Source: an uncultured Parabacteroides sp.
Lineage (GTDB): Bacteria > Bacteroidota > Bacteroidia > Bacteroidales > Tannerellaceae
Assembly: GCF_947855115.1 (NCBI RefSeq)
Contig: NZ_CANTZW010000004.1
Coordinates: 1-64,000 of the forward strand
Length of the DNA stretch: 64,000 nt
Direction of reading: 5' to 3'
Positions within the stretch are counted from its first letter, which is position 1, and every line of letters starts with the position of its first letter. Under the pieces are notes generated by a model. That model saw only the letters and a program-made list of their open reading frames with translations. It was not told the origin of the DNA and searched no databases. Position numbers and translations under genes: made by a program. Positions 27,661-36,796 of this stretch are shown here, piece by piece.

Positions 27661-28352
27661 TGATTTATAAAAGTATATTTATCGATTTGGACGATACCCT
27701 TTGGGATACGTACCATAACAATAAAGAATGCCTTGAAGAGCTATATACCGATTACCATTTTAATCGGTATTATGCCTCCTTCGAGGCTTTCTTTAATATT
27801 TATATGCCTCATAACTTAGATCTATGGGCCAAATACCGTTCGGGGGAAATAGACCGGCAGACCTTGATCTTAGACCGGTTCCTCTACGTACTTCGCCCAT
27901 TAGGAATAGAAGACAAGAAAACCGTTTTATCGATAAACGATGATTTTCTGCAACGTACTACCACCAAAACCCGTTTAGTGCCCGGAGCTATCGAACTGTT
28001 GGAACACCTTCGCCCGTCTTACCGGTTGTTTATTCTATCCAACGGATTCCGGGAAGTACAATTCAAGAAACTTAGTAACGCAGGCTTGGCCCCTTATTTC
28101 GAGCGAATGATCCTGTCTGAAGACGCTAATATACAAAAGCCCCATAAAGGTATTTTCGACTTCGCCTTAAAAAACACGAACTCACGCCGGTCTGAAAGCC
28201 TAATGATCGGGGATAGCTGGGAGGCAGATATCATCGGAGCCTATCGATCCAAGATCGACCAGATATGGCTGAATCCGGAAGGATTACCCGCCGAGGGTTT
28301 CACACCCACCTACACTGTTCGCTCCCTGGAAGAAATCAAGGCGATCCTATAA
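27660..28352 (+). CDS. yjjG: YjjG-type HAD pyrimidine 5'-nucleotidase
   Basis: A 230-residue HAD hydrolase. The nucleophile motif is IFIDLDDTLWDT (residues 6-17), motif II is ILSNGFREVQ near 122-131, motif III uses the lysine in QKPHKGIF near 158-165, and motif IV is IGDSWEADIIGA near 181-192. This pattern and size match YjjG, which removes phosphate from non-canonical pyrimidine nucleotides and keeps them out of DNA. Its start shares one base with the stop of the lipoprotein gene. The substrate is assigned by family only. Confidence 0.85.
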   Translation: MIYKSIFIDLDDTLWDTYHNNKECLEELYTDYHFNRYYASFEAFFNIYMPHNLDLWAKYRSGEIDRQTLILDRFLYVLRPLGIEDKKTVLSINDDFLQRTTTKTRLVPGAIELLEHLRPSYRLFILSNGFREVQFKKLSNAGLAPYFERMILSEDANIQKPHKGIFDFALKNTNSRRSESLMIGDSWEADIIGAYRSKIDQIWLNPEGLPAEGFTPTYTVRSLEEIKAIL

Positions 28353-28366
28353 TCCCGATCCATTTC

Positions 28367-28390
28367 CAAACGCTTATCATAAGACGTTTG
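28367..28390. terminator. Possible bidirectional terminator between yjjG and apbE
   Basis: CAAACG-CTTAT and ATAAGACGTTTG form a hairpin with a one-base bulge in the 89-base gap between convergent genes. There is no strong T-run next to it. A second weak stem (ACAGG/CCTGT) follows within 30 bases. Confidence 0.4.
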
Positions 28391-28441
28391 CAACAGGGTA
28401 TTATAAAGATGCCTGTCTTACTACATATAATAATAAAATCG

Positions 28442-29449
28442 TCACTTTTTATTGTCCACCAAATAGGGACGGAATCCTTCGGAGTATTCCGTATGGTATC
28501 CGCTTCCTGTCGAATCGGAGCAAATAATAAAATACTCAAGACCGGGAACTCCGGCACATAAGGATTTAGCCTCATCCGAACCTAAAACCATAAATGCGGT
28601 AGCATATGCGTCAGCGGTCATGGCATCAGGAGCTACGATCGTAGCGCTAAGGATATCCCGCTGTACAGGGCAACCTTCACGAGGATCGATCGTATGAGCG
28701 TACTTACGCCCATCTTTAATATAAAAATTACGATAATTGCCAGACGTAGCCATACCCAAGGGTTCCGGGAAACTAACGATCTGCTCAAGCTCCTGATTCA
28801 AGCCGGTCGCATCGTCCGTAGGTTTCGTGATGCCCAAACGCCAAGCCATACCCGACGGATTCACCCCTTTCACACGCATCTCGCCGCCAAACTCCACCAA
28901 GTAATTCCGGACCCCTTCCTTTTCCAACCTCTGGGCGATCATATCACAAACCGTACCATCTGCCAAAGAAGAAAAGTTCATGGTCAAACGAGGATCGTCC
29001 TTCACGATACGGTCTCCTTCTAAACGAACTTTCCGAAAGCCTATAAATTGGCCGACACTATCGATATGGGCAGGAGTCACGCTATCTTTCCGGCTGAAGC
29101 CAAACCCCCAAAGATTGATCAAGGGAGCGCAAGTCACATCGTAAGCCCCATTCGTCAAGGCAGATACTTCCAACGCCTTATTAAAGACTTTCTGGAAAAG
29201 CGTATCCACCCGTACGTCACAGTTCCGGTTTACCTGGCTGATCACCGAGGTGGAATCAAATGCATTGAACAACCGGTAGAAATATTTCAACTGTTCATCG
29301 ATTTCCTTATCCAATGGTTTAGTATGCTCAAACTTAATATGATAAGGTGTATGAAGCCTTCCGGAAACCTCATAATACTGAGGAGCCTGTTTACAACTTA
29401 TCAACAAGATATTAACAAGCAAACAAAGAATAGAAAACCGACTTTTCAT
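28442..29449 (-). CDS. apbE: ApbE-family FAD:protein FMN transferase, lipoprotein
   Basis: A 335-residue exported flavin transferase that attaches FMN covalently to threonine in target proteins such as the NqrB and NqrC subunits of the sodium-pumping NADH dehydrogenase and RnfG. The signal peptide ends in LLISC (lipid cysteine at 19). Conserved blocks include GAYDVTCAPLINLWGFGF (about 101-118), YLVEFGGEMRVKG (about 180-192) and YAHTIDPREGCPV near 255-267. The MTADAYATAFMVLG segment near 283-296 holds the metal-binding residues. It is the last gene of the operon, 1 base after prfC. No flavoprotein target lies in this window. Confidence 0.93.
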   Translation of the reverse strand: MKSRFSILCLLVNILLISCKQAPQYYEVSGRLHTPYHIKFEHTKPLDKEIDEQLKYFYRLFNAFDSTSVISQVNRNCDVRVDTLFQKVFNKALEVSALTNGAYDVTCAPLINLWGFGFSRKDSVTPAHIDSVGQFIGFRKVRLEGDRIVKDDPRLTMNFSSLADGTVCDMIAQRLEKEGVRNYLVEFGGEMRVKGVNPSGMAWRLGITKPTDDATGLNQELEQIVSFPEPLGMATSGNYRNFYIKDGRKYAHTIDPREGCPVQRDILSATIVAPDAMTADAYATAFMVLGSDEAKSLCAGVPGLEYFIICSDSTGSGYHTEYSEGFRPYLVDNKK

Positions 29450-29450
29450 A

Positions 29451-31031
29451 TTAGAACTCTGATGTAAAATGAAACTTAATATCCGGGAAATCTTGTTGGG
29501 CCATCATCAATACATAGCCAGAATCCGCCAAGTAGACATCACGTCCTTCCTTATCCAATGCCATATACTGCGCCTTACGTTTCTTGAAATTCTCCAAGGC
29601 TTGTAAATTATCGCTCTCTATCCAGCAAGCCTTGTATAAACTGACCGGCTCCCATTTACATTGGGCCGCATACTCATGCAACAGGCGATATTGAATGACC
29701 TCAAACTGCAATTGACCTACCGTACCGATAATCTTCCGGCCATTGAATTGATTGATAAACAACTGGGCAACTCCCTCGTCCATCAATTGCTCGATACCTT
29801 TGTTCAACTGCTTTGCCTTCATCGGATCGGCGTTCTCTATATATTTGAACATTTCGGGCGAGAAGCTCGGAAGTCCCTTGAAATGTAGCTCCTCTCCGGA
29901 AGTCAACGTATCCCCGATCTTAAAATTCCCCGTATCCGGCAAACCGATTATATCCCCGGCAAACGCCTCATCCACCACCTCTTTTTTCTGGGCCATGAAA
30001 GCGGTCGGGCTACTGAAACGCATCATCTTACCGAAACGTACATGTTTATAGTTCGCGTTACGCTCGAAACGCCCGGAGCAAATCTTCACGAAAGCGATAC
30101 AGCTACGATGGTTCGGGTCCATATTCGCATGGATCTTGAAAACAAAACCGGTGAAATTATCCTCGTTCGGGTCTACCACACGCTCTACCGCCTGGATCGG
30201 GCGCGGCGAAGGAGCGATACGGATAAAGCAATCCAACAACTCCTTTACACCGAAATTATTCAACGCCGAACCAAAGAATACAGGAGCGATATCGCCACCC
30301 AGGTAAGTATTCACATCGAATTCAGGATAAACCCCCTCTATCAACTCGATATCCTCACGAAGCTTAGCGGCTTGCTCGGGATCGATATAAGTTTCGAGAT
30401 CCGGGCTATTGATATCCTTGAACTCCACATTTTCCGTCACATATTGCTTGCTCGGGGTATATAGGTTCAGTTTCTGCTCAAAAATATTGTACACGCCACG
30501 GAAACGCTGTCCTATATCGATCGGCCAGCTCAACGGGCGTACCTTTATATGTAATTCTTCCTCTATCTCATCCAGCAAATCAAAAGGATCTTTACCATCA
30601 CGGTCCATCTTGTTGACAAACACGATCACCGGAGTCTTACGCATGCGGCAAACCTCCATCAATTTACGAGTCTGCGCCTCGACTCCCTTAGCGATATCGA
30701 TCACGATAATAACGCTATCGACCGCCGTCAAGGTACGAAACGTATCCTCGGCAAAATCCTGGTGACCCGGCGTATCCAAGATGTTAATCTTATGGCCGGA
30801 ATAATCAAAAGCCATCACGGAGGTAGCTACGGAGATACCGCGTTGCTTCTCGATCTCCATCCAGTCGGACGTGGCAGTCTTCTTGATCTTATTAGACTTC
30901 ACCGCTCCCGCGACATGGATAGCGCCTCCAAATAACAATAATTTCTCGGTAAGCGTAGTCTTACCGGCATCCGGGTGGCTGATTATAGCAAACGTTCTTC
31001 TTCTCTCAATCTCTTCTGAATACTGGCTCAT
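29451..31031 (-). CDS. prfC: Peptide chain release factor 3
   Basis: A 526-residue translational GTPase that recycles RF1 and RF2 from the ribosome. G1 [21 protein letters not shown] is at about residues 18-38, G3 LDTPGHQDF near 87-95 and G4 NKMDRD near 141-146. The domain II and RF3 C-terminal domains are complete and length matches E. coli RF3 (529). It is packed between rfbD (1 base) and apbE (1 base), so it is surely part of one transcript. Confidence 0.97.
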   Translation of the reverse strand: MSQYSEEIERRRTFAIISHPDAGKTTLTEKLLLFGGAIHVAGAVKSNKIKKTATSDWMEIEKQRGISVATSVMAFDYSGHKINILDTPGHQDFAEDTFRTLTAVDSVIIVIDIAKGVEAQTRKLMEVCRMRKTPVIVFVNKMDRDGKDPFDLLDEIEEELHIKVRPLSWPIDIGQRFRGVYNIFEQKLNLYTPSKQYVTENVEFKDINSPDLETYIDPEQAAKLREDIELIEGVYPEFDVNTYLGGDIAPVFFGSALNNFGVKELLDCFIRIAPSPRPIQAVERVVDPNEDNFTGFVFKIHANMDPNHRSCIAFVKICSGRFERNANYKHVRFGKMMRFSSPTAFMAQKKEVVDEAFAGDIIGLPDTGNFKIGDTLTSGEELHFKGLPSFSPEMFKYIENADPMKAKQLNKGIEQLMDEGVAQLFINQFNGRKIIGTVGQLQFEVIQYRLLHEYAAQCKWEPVSLYKACWIESDNLQALENFKKRKAQYMALDKEGRDVYLADSGYVLMMAQQDFPDIKFHFTSEF

Positions 31032-31032
31032 T

Positions 31033-31914
31033 CTACTTTCTATCTATATTATCTGTTACACCATTCATACAATGGGCCAAGCTGGTCTCCCAATGGGGAA
31101 TCGTCAGCCCATAAGTGCTTTTTATCTTTCCTTTATTCAATACGCTATAATGAGGCCGGCTGGCCGGTGTCGGATAATCCTTGGTCTCTATAGGTATCAC
31201 CCGGTTACTCATATCCGCGAGCCGCAAGATCTTTACCGTAAAATCATACCAGCTACAAACCCCCTCGTCCGAGAAATGATAGATACCCGGCACAAATTTA
31301 CCTTCCCCGGCACGTTCCAGCACGGTAAGCATCGCTACTGCCAAATCACCGGCATAAGTAGGCGTGCCTACCTGGTCGAATATAAAACGTAGCTCATCCC
31401 GCTCTTTTCCTAAACGCAGCACCGTCTTCATGAAATTGTTCCCATACTCGGAATACAACCATGCCGTGCGGATGATCACGGAATCCGGACATACCTCCAT
31501 CAAGGCTTGTTCTCCCGCCAGCTTCGTACGTCCGTATACGGAAACAGGGCAAGTAGCGTCGCCTTCCTGATACGGACGGCAGCTCGTTCCATCGAACACA
31601 TAATCGGTAGACACATGAATCACCTTAGCGCCCACGGCACAAGCGGCCTCACCCAAGTTACGCACCGCATCCCGGTTGATACGCATACACAACTCCTCAT
31701 TTTCCTCCGCTTTATCCACCGCCGTATAAGCGGCGCAATTCATGATATATCGAACATCATTTTCCAGGACATATTTCCGGACAGCCTCCTTGTCGCAAAT
31801 ATCCAACGTATCCACATCCGTAAAAAGGAAATTATAGCCGGGATACTGGCCGATACGAGCGCGGATAGAATTTCCTAACTGGCCGTTCGCTCCGGTTACC
31901 AAGACAGTCTTCAT
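31033..31914 (-). CDS. rfbD: dTDP-4-dehydrorhamnose reductase
   Basis: A 293-residue extended short-chain dehydrogenase that makes dTDP-L-rhamnose in the last step of the pathway. The NADPH loop VTGANGQLG is at residues 5-13, STDYVFDG near 104-111, and the catalytic YGRTK near 127-131. The frame is open from 31953, but the ATG at 31914 ([12 protein letters not shown]) is the family start. rfbA, rfbB and rfbC are not in the window, so the rhamnose pathway is split in this genome or the enzyme serves another sugar. It lies 13 bases after the DUF4924 gene. Confidence 0.92.
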   Translation of the reverse strand: MKTVLVTGANGQLGNSIRARIGQYPGYNFLFTDVDTLDICDKEAVRKYVLENDVRYIMNCAAYTAVDKAEENEELCMRINRDAVRNLGEAACAVGAKVIHVSTDYVFDGTSCRPYQEGDATCPVSVYGRTKLAGEQALMEVCPDSVIIRTAWLYSEYGNNFMKTVLRLGKERDELRFIFDQVGTPTYAGDLAVAMLTVLERAGEGKFVPGIYHFSDEGVCSWYDFTVKILRLADMSNRVIPIETKDYPTPASRPHYSVLNKGKIKSTYGLTIPHWETSLAHCMNGVTDNIDRK

Positions 31915-31927
31915 TTTATTTATATTA

Positions 31928-32476
31928 TTAATCCTCCAGTTTAAGTTCCCCATTCATATCCTCCCGATATTTCTCGGCGAGCAACGCCAAGAAGGAACTG
32001 ATTTGTTTAATACCCTCCAATGTCTCCGCGCTCACCTCTTTACCTTGCATACGCAAAAGCAAGTAGCCATATAGGGCGGCAAAACAAGTCTCCAACTCCG
32101 GCAAATCCTCGCCACCCGATTTAGCCCGGAGCTGTACGATATAAGGAAGCGTCTTATAATAAGCCGCGCCATAAACCATCTCTTTCGGAGATTTCAAAAG
32201 GCGAAGATGCAAATCGGTCAGGGAGATAATCACATTCTTATTTAATTGGATATGGCCTTTCTCCATCACCCCCTCGCTACGCATCATCTCGATCAGCTCC
32301 TCGTACCATCGGGCGATTTCCTTCTTCACCTCCTCGGGCTGATCGTAATGAGCGATCACCGTGCGATTGATCGAATCCATATCGAACTTGTTCGCCCGGA
32401 TCAAGTCTTCAACCTGCCACATATAAAGCAGATATTCAGCGATATTCTCTTTTCTTTTTAGCCTAGCTACTATCAT
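31928..32476 (-). CDS. DUF4924 family protein
   Basis: A 182-residue all-helical cytoplasmic protein of the Bacteroidetes family DUF4924. It shows VARLKRKENIAEYLLYMWQ at the start and a NVIISLTDLHLRLL core. No catalytic motif or membrane segment is visible and I do not know a function. Its start overlaps the stop of the Mur-ligase-like gene by 4 bases (ATGA), which signals coupled translation, and rfbD follows. The family name is by recognition. Confidence 0.75.
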   Translation of the reverse strand: MIVARLKRKENIAEYLLYMWQVEDLIRANKFDMDSINRTVIAHYDQPEEVKKEIARWYEELIEMMRSEGVMEKGHIQLNKNVIISLTDLHLRLLKSPKEMVYGAAYYKTLPYIVQLRAKSGGEDLPELETCFAALYGYLLLRMQGKEVSAETLEGIKQISSFLALLAEKYREDMNGELKLED

Positions 32477-33399
32477 ATCGGCAAAGATAAGCTATATTCC
32501 GATAACGCCTGATAAAAATCCGCGTCTTTAACGCCCAACTGCCGGCAAGCCAAACGTGCCGCGTTCAGATTGATCAAGAAATAGCGATTGGGTATCCGCA
32601 CCGGATAATCTCCGTAACGGGTATGCAGAAAAGTCTGCCCATCCTTCTCCACGACCGGATGTTGCTCATAAGGAATAGCGGTGATATCGCACCGCACCTC
32701 TTGCGCCAGTTGGTTCACGGTAGAGTCTCCCCCGAAATAAATCAATTTCCCTTCCCGCTCGATAGAGGTAGAGAAAGATTGATAAGTAGATAAATAAGCT
32801 TCCGGGGTCTCGTGATCCGTCTCGGTAGACCAAGACAGATTCGTCAGGATAGCGATATGCGGACGATAGAATTCCAACTGGAAACGCCTGTCTAAGGCAG
32901 AAGTGATATGCTCATCCCCTTCGATCAAAGCGATACGCGCCTCATAACTCAAATGTACCCGGTTCGGAAGCAAGTCCACCTCGCTGGTCAGCGCATAGTC
33001 AAACGCCAGTTTTTGCCGACGCAACGCACAAACCATCATGGAAATGATTGTCTTCTTTCCACGGCTACCCGCCACAACAACCCGAGTCTTGGACCGGGTC
33101 CGCTGGAATATAAATTCCGGAATGGATTGGATCAACACCCCCAATTCCTTCGCACGCAATAATTCCGGGTTATCTTGCTTTACTTTAGCACCCAAAACCA
33201 CCGAGTGGATATCTTTTATTAACTTCTCCGGAAACCACCCATCCCCATAACAGGTGCAGCCTGCGTTATGAAGTCTTCCTATCATCTCTTCAGTCAGACC
33301 ACAACCGGAAGCGCTTACCTCATATCCTTTTTCTCGAAGTGCCAGGGCTAGATCTAAAACCAAAGGTTCGGTTACGGAGATCAAATGAACTTTTCGCAT
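32473..33399 (-). CDS. Truncated Mpl/MurC-like Mur ligase homologue
   Basis: A 308-residue protein that aligns in layout with the first two domains of Mpl, the ligase that recycles cell-wall tripeptide onto UDP-MurNAc. The N-terminal Rossmann-type part (about 1-105) is divergent: the usual glycine-rich loop is replaced by LISVTEPLVLDLALAL. The ATP loop reads GSRGKKTII (about 112-120) where active ligases have GTHGKTTT, with lysine in place of the first threonine. The sequence stops before the C-terminal ligase domain. The frame is intact and coupled to the next gene, so it is not an obvious pseudogene. It may bind rather than join its substrate. It heads a five-gene operon. Confidence 0.75.
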   Translation of the reverse strand: MRKVHLISVTEPLVLDLALALREKGYEVSASGCGLTEEMIGRLHNAGCTCYGDGWFPEKLIKDIHSVVLGAKVKQDNPELLRAKELGVLIQSIPEFIFQRTRSKTRVVVAGSRGKKTIISMMVCALRRQKLAFDYALTSEVDLLPNRVHLSYEARIALIEGDEHITSALDRRFQLEFYRPHIAILTNLSWSTETDHETPEAYLSTYQSFSTSIEREGKLIYFGGDSTVNQLAQEVRCDITAIPYEQHPVVEKDGQTFLHTRYGDYPVRIPNRYFLINLNAARLACRQLGVKDADFYQALSEYSLSLPI

Positions 33400-33415
33400 C
33401 GTTTTGATTTTAGCG

Positions 33416-33423
33416 CAAAAGTA
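33416..33423 (-). promoter_or_regulatory. Promoter -7 box of the Mpl-like/prfC operon
   Basis: TACTTTTG on the minus strand matches TAnnTTTG. The start would be near 33409, giving a leader of only about 10 bases before the ATG at 33399. It sits in the 63-base gap after the beta-propeller gene, in the same direction. Confidence 0.65.
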
Positions 33424-33462
33424 CGACTTTTATAGATACCTTCGGCACAAAGACGCGAAAAA

Positions 33463-34935
33463 TTAGATGCCTTCGATATGTTTAATAGCCATAGTTTCTC
33501 CTTTCTGCGAGGCCCCGACCAACCTTTCCTTCGAGATTTCCACCGAAGTCTGTATGAATTCCGGGACATTAAAGGAAAATAGGGAGCGTTCGTAATAATC
33601 CGGAGAAGCTTGTGGCAGCAAGAAGGGTTTACCGCATTTCCCCGCCTCGTCCACGTGTACTAAATACGGACGTGTGAAAAGCCCGTCTTCCCGCCGGCTG
33701 GAAAAGACGAACCAGCGGCTATCGCTACTCCAAGAATGATAACTTTCCACATCGGGGCTATTCACCCCCGGCAAAGAATCGACCGCACCGGTAGATAAGT
33801 CCAGCATATATAAGTCCGCGTCCTTATGCCAAATAGAGAAGTTGCCATAATCGGACACCGTATAAAGCAGTCGTTTTCCATCTGGGGAAACTCTCGGGAA
33901 CTTGGCACTTCGCCCCGTTTCCCTCGCGTTATACAAGGTATCCACTTGGGTCCCGAGCGAACCGTTTTCCGGATCAAAGGCGATACGTAGCAGGTTATAC
34001 CGTACCTCCCGGTAATCTTCCGGCATGCGGACCGAATCCGCCGAGCAAAACAACAGATAGTCGCCATCCGGGGTAAAAGCGGGAAATGTCTCGTAACACG
34101 CCTTGGAAGCCAATAAGGGCGAACTAAAAACCCTTTCCTTTTCCGTGTCATAGATCAACACGTCCGACTCCACGTCATACACCTCAATCCGGTTCTTATC
34201 GGATAGGTGGAAGTCTTGATGGGTCTCGTTAGTAGAGAACGCGACATACCGGCCGGAAGGATGCCAATAGGGATAAACGAACGAAGACGGCTTGCCATCT
34301 CGTTCCAACGTTATCTTCTTTACCTGCCGGTGATCGATCAGGTAGGTTCCATCGTGCGCTCCCCGTTGGTGAAAAAGCATTTGTTCTCCTTGTCGCTCAC
34401 AAAAGGCATGGCAGTTCATACAACTGTTATTTGTCGATTGATTATCCAGAACAGACTTTTCAACATAGTTTTCAACACATCGTTGATAAATCCCCATCTC
34501 ATTCCACATCCGATATCCGGGGAATATACGGCGGTACGCCAAATAAGCATCCACGGAATCTGCCGATACATAGATCGGGAAATCCATTCGTTTCCAATGA
34601 CTTTCATTTTCCCGGAAATAAACTGTCACATCAATCTGCTTTCCTTGCGCATCATGCGACAATTCCTTCCAATCCGATTCCGGCAGATCGAAAATTCCAT
34701 TATCGGCCGCAATTATCAACTCCTTATTGATAGTTTTCAACCGAGTTATCCCCTGTAGTTGTTGATCGACTAATTTGAAATTGGGCGGGGCGATATTTAC
34801 CGGCACGGTAACTTCCCTGTAATCCGGAAACAGATCTGTCTCCCCCGGTTCAGCCAGTGAGGGTATCTCCGGCCTACAGGCCGAGAGTTCCAAAAGACAA
34901 CCTATAATCATCCAATAGACAAACAACCGTTTCAT
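33463..34935 (-). CDS. Beta-propeller (PD40) lipoprotein with CxxCH haem-attachment motif
   Basis: A 490-residue predicted outer-membrane lipoprotein (signal peptide ending LELSAC, lipid cysteine at 20). An N-terminal domain (about 40-165) is followed by C172-M-N-C175-H176, a classical c-type haem motif (bases 34408-34422), with another Cys at 179. The rest is a beta-propeller with PD40/TolB-like blades around YPYWHPSGRYVAFS (221-234), FPAFTPDGDYLLF (284-296), FPRVSPDGKRLLY (346-358) and YHSWSSDSRWFVF (399-411). It overlaps the DUF6057 gene by 4 bases and is the last gene of the SusC/SusD locus. The function is unknown; surface or periplasmic binding, possibly with a haem, is inference. Confidence 0.8.
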   Translation of the reverse strand: MKRLFVYWMIIGCLLELSACRPEIPSLAEPGETDLFPDYREVTVPVNIAPPNFKLVDQQLQGITRLKTINKELIIAADNGIFDLPESDWKELSHDAQGKQIDVTVYFRENESHWKRMDFPIYVSADSVDAYLAYRRIFPGYRMWNEMGIYQRCVENYVEKSVLDNQSTNNSCMNCHAFCERQGEQMLFHQRGAHDGTYLIDHRQVKKITLERDGKPSSFVYPYWHPSGRYVAFSTNETHQDFHLSDKNRIEVYDVESDVLIYDTEKERVFSSPLLASKACYETFPAFTPDGDYLLFCSADSVRMPEDYREVRYNLLRIAFDPENGSLGTQVDTLYNARETGRSAKFPRVSPDGKRLLYTVSDYGNFSIWHKDADLYMLDLSTGAVDSLPGVNSPDVESYHSWSSDSRWFVFSSRREDGLFTRPYLVHVDEAGKCGKPFLLPQASPDYYERSLFSFNVPEFIQTSVEISKERLVGASQKGETMAIKHIEGI

Positions 34936-36713
34936 CGCTCTTCTCCTTTAAATATCTTGAAATAATAATAAAACCAATAGGTATCCCCAAACCGCCGATA
35001 AATCGAAGGCATATCCAGTTGACCGGCAGATCGCTTCAAGACTTGCTTGAACTCCCGGTATCGGGCCGCGACTTCCGGCTGTACAGGATAAGCGGGAAGC
35101 GACACGCTATCCTTGTCTGCCAACAACAACCCGGCCTCTTGAAAATGCCGTGGTATCGATTCTCCTTCCCCGGAAGGTGTCTCTTCCAAGAATCGCCCGA
35201 ACGCATCCAGTCTCTTATCCAACAAATAATAACATCCCCGGTATTCCCAACCGATCCGGTTTTCCGGAAGATTGTATCCGTTCCATAAAGAATCGGCCGG
35301 TACGGACAAGGAAAGCAGATCTTTCTCCTCCCCCGGTATATTTTTACCGCTCAACTCCGGATCTTCATCCATTCGCTCCGGATGGATCAGGTAAACGGCG
35401 TATCGTTTCGCCCAGTCTCTATAGAAGGGCATAGCGGCTAGCAGACCCAAGTATTTACGGGCCAGTTCCACCTCTCCCTTGATCAGGCTTATTTGCACGA
35501 GGCGTTGCATCATACGAGCGCTTCCTTTACGTTTAGCTTGCGTGAACCCGTCCATCGCGAAACTTTCCGATAAAGCCAGATCGCCAACGAGAAAATGGAT
35601 ATCACTCAATAAGCGATCCATATAAAAGGTTTGATTCCAATCCGCACGCAGGCTCTTAACTCCTTTTTGGTCAAATGCGAACATTCGATCCGCCAGTTCC
35701 CCCTTTTGTGCCAAAGCCATGTTTAAGTAGTTCAGACTGGCATAATTATGGATCGATTTACCCCGATACTTATTGATTATGGCATCCCACTGCCTCTCGC
35801 GTGCCAAAAAGGAAAGCTCGTCGAGCATCATACGTTGCGCATGCCAAGGTTCCGGCAAACAGAATCGTAAGGATACAAGCATCGTTATCAGGCAAAAAAC
35901 GAATATCCCCCGATCCAACCACCGGTGTTCCTTACTGATTACCAGCAAGCCAAAAGCGAGCAAACCAACGCCGGCAACCAATAGCGTAAAGAGAATCCAT
36001 ACATGATATATATAATAATCCGGCAGTCGCTGAATCTCCAAGTATTCTTCCGGCATCCATCCTTCGTACAATGGAACAGGAATGTTTAACCTCCCACTGA
36101 ACAAACAGATAAAGAGCACCGGCAACAAGCAAGTAGCAGCGGCCCATTTCTCCCGCGATGTTTTATACGCGAACAAGGCGAACAGCGTATACAAAACGGC
36201 ATAACAAACCGAAAGAAGCCCGGCCAACCAGGTTAAAACAAATGTCGAGATAATTCCATACCCGGCTATACTCATGGGATGCTTATGTTGGGTACTGAAC
36301 GCAAAAAGCAAGGTTAAAAGCATCAAAAATATTCCAACCGTTCCGTCTACCAAGTATTCACCGTGGATACTCATTTTAACCAAATACAAAACAGGCGGCA
36401 AAGACAGGAATAACAGGTATCCTTTGTCTGAGAAACAACGCAGCAGCCGATAAATCATAAATCCACAACCTACCAACATCGCCGTTAGAATAGTAATCGC
36501 CAACATAGGTTGCCGATAATATTGGATGATCCATTGCCCCGCAACCGCGCAAAATCCACCCGGCCGGGGAAAAAATTCCCGGATATACCACCACTCCGGG
36601 ACAAACAATTGCATCTCCTCCTGACGGACAAACAAAAACACGCCGAAAAGAAGGAAGTAATAAAAGATAGCGGCAGCCCCAAAAGACCAGAAAAGAGCTT
36701 GCTTCCAATTCAT
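34932..36713 (-). CDS. DUF6057 family polytopic membrane protein
   Basis: A 593-residue protein with about eight to ten membrane helices in the first 300 residues and a long soluble C-terminal part (about 310-593) that looks helical and TPR-like (for example NYASLNYLNMALAQKGELAD near 336-355). I recognise the Bacteroidetes family DUF6057, which has no known role. Several aromatic residues cluster near the predicted membrane faces. It follows SusD by 83 bases that hold a stem-loop, and overlaps the beta-propeller lipoprotein gene by 4 bases. Being fixed between a SusCD pair and an exported beta-propeller suggests a role in handling or sensing the imported ligand. Confidence 0.75.
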   Translation of the reverse strand: MNWKQALFWSFGAAAIFYYFLLFGVFLFVRQEEMQLFVPEWWYIREFFPRPGGFCAVAGQWIIQYYRQPMLAITILTAMLVGCGFMIYRLLRCFSDKGYLLFLSLPPVLYLVKMSIHGEYLVDGTVGIFLMLLTLLFAFSTQHKHPMSIAGYGIISTFVLTWLAGLLSVCYAVLYTLFALFAYKTSREKWAAATCLLPVLFICLFSGRLNIPVPLYEGWMPEEYLEIQRLPDYYIYHVWILFTLLVAGVGLLAFGLLVISKEHRWLDRGIFVFCLITMLVSLRFCLPEPWHAQRMMLDELSFLARERQWDAIINKYRGKSIHNYASLNYLNMALAQKGELADRMFAFDQKGVKSLRADWNQTFYMDRLLSDIHFLVGDLALSESFAMDGFTQAKRKGSARMMQRLVQISLIKGEVELARKYLGLLAAMPFYRDWAKRYAVYLIHPERMDEDPELSGKNIPGEEKDLLSLSVPADSLWNGYNLPENRIGWEYRGCYYLLDKRLDAFGRFLEETPSGEGESIPRHFQEAGLLLADKDSVSLPAYPVQPEVAARYREFKQVLKRSAGQLDMPSIYRRFGDTYWFYYYFKIFKGEER

Positions 36714-36734
36714 AAATCAATCCATCTAACAGAA

Positions 36735-36771
36735 CAAGACAGAGAACGTACGTATCACATTCCCTGTCTTG
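36735..36771 (-). promoter_or_regulatory. Intercistronic stem-loop after SusD
   Basis: CAAGACAG (36735-36742) pairs with CTGTCTTG (36764-36771), extended by GAA/TTC after a single mismatch. There is no T-run on the minus strand. It probably stabilises the susCD message or lowers expression of the two downstream genes. Confidence 0.55.
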
Positions 36772-36796
36772 CCTTCCAGTTTATAACTTGTCAAAA

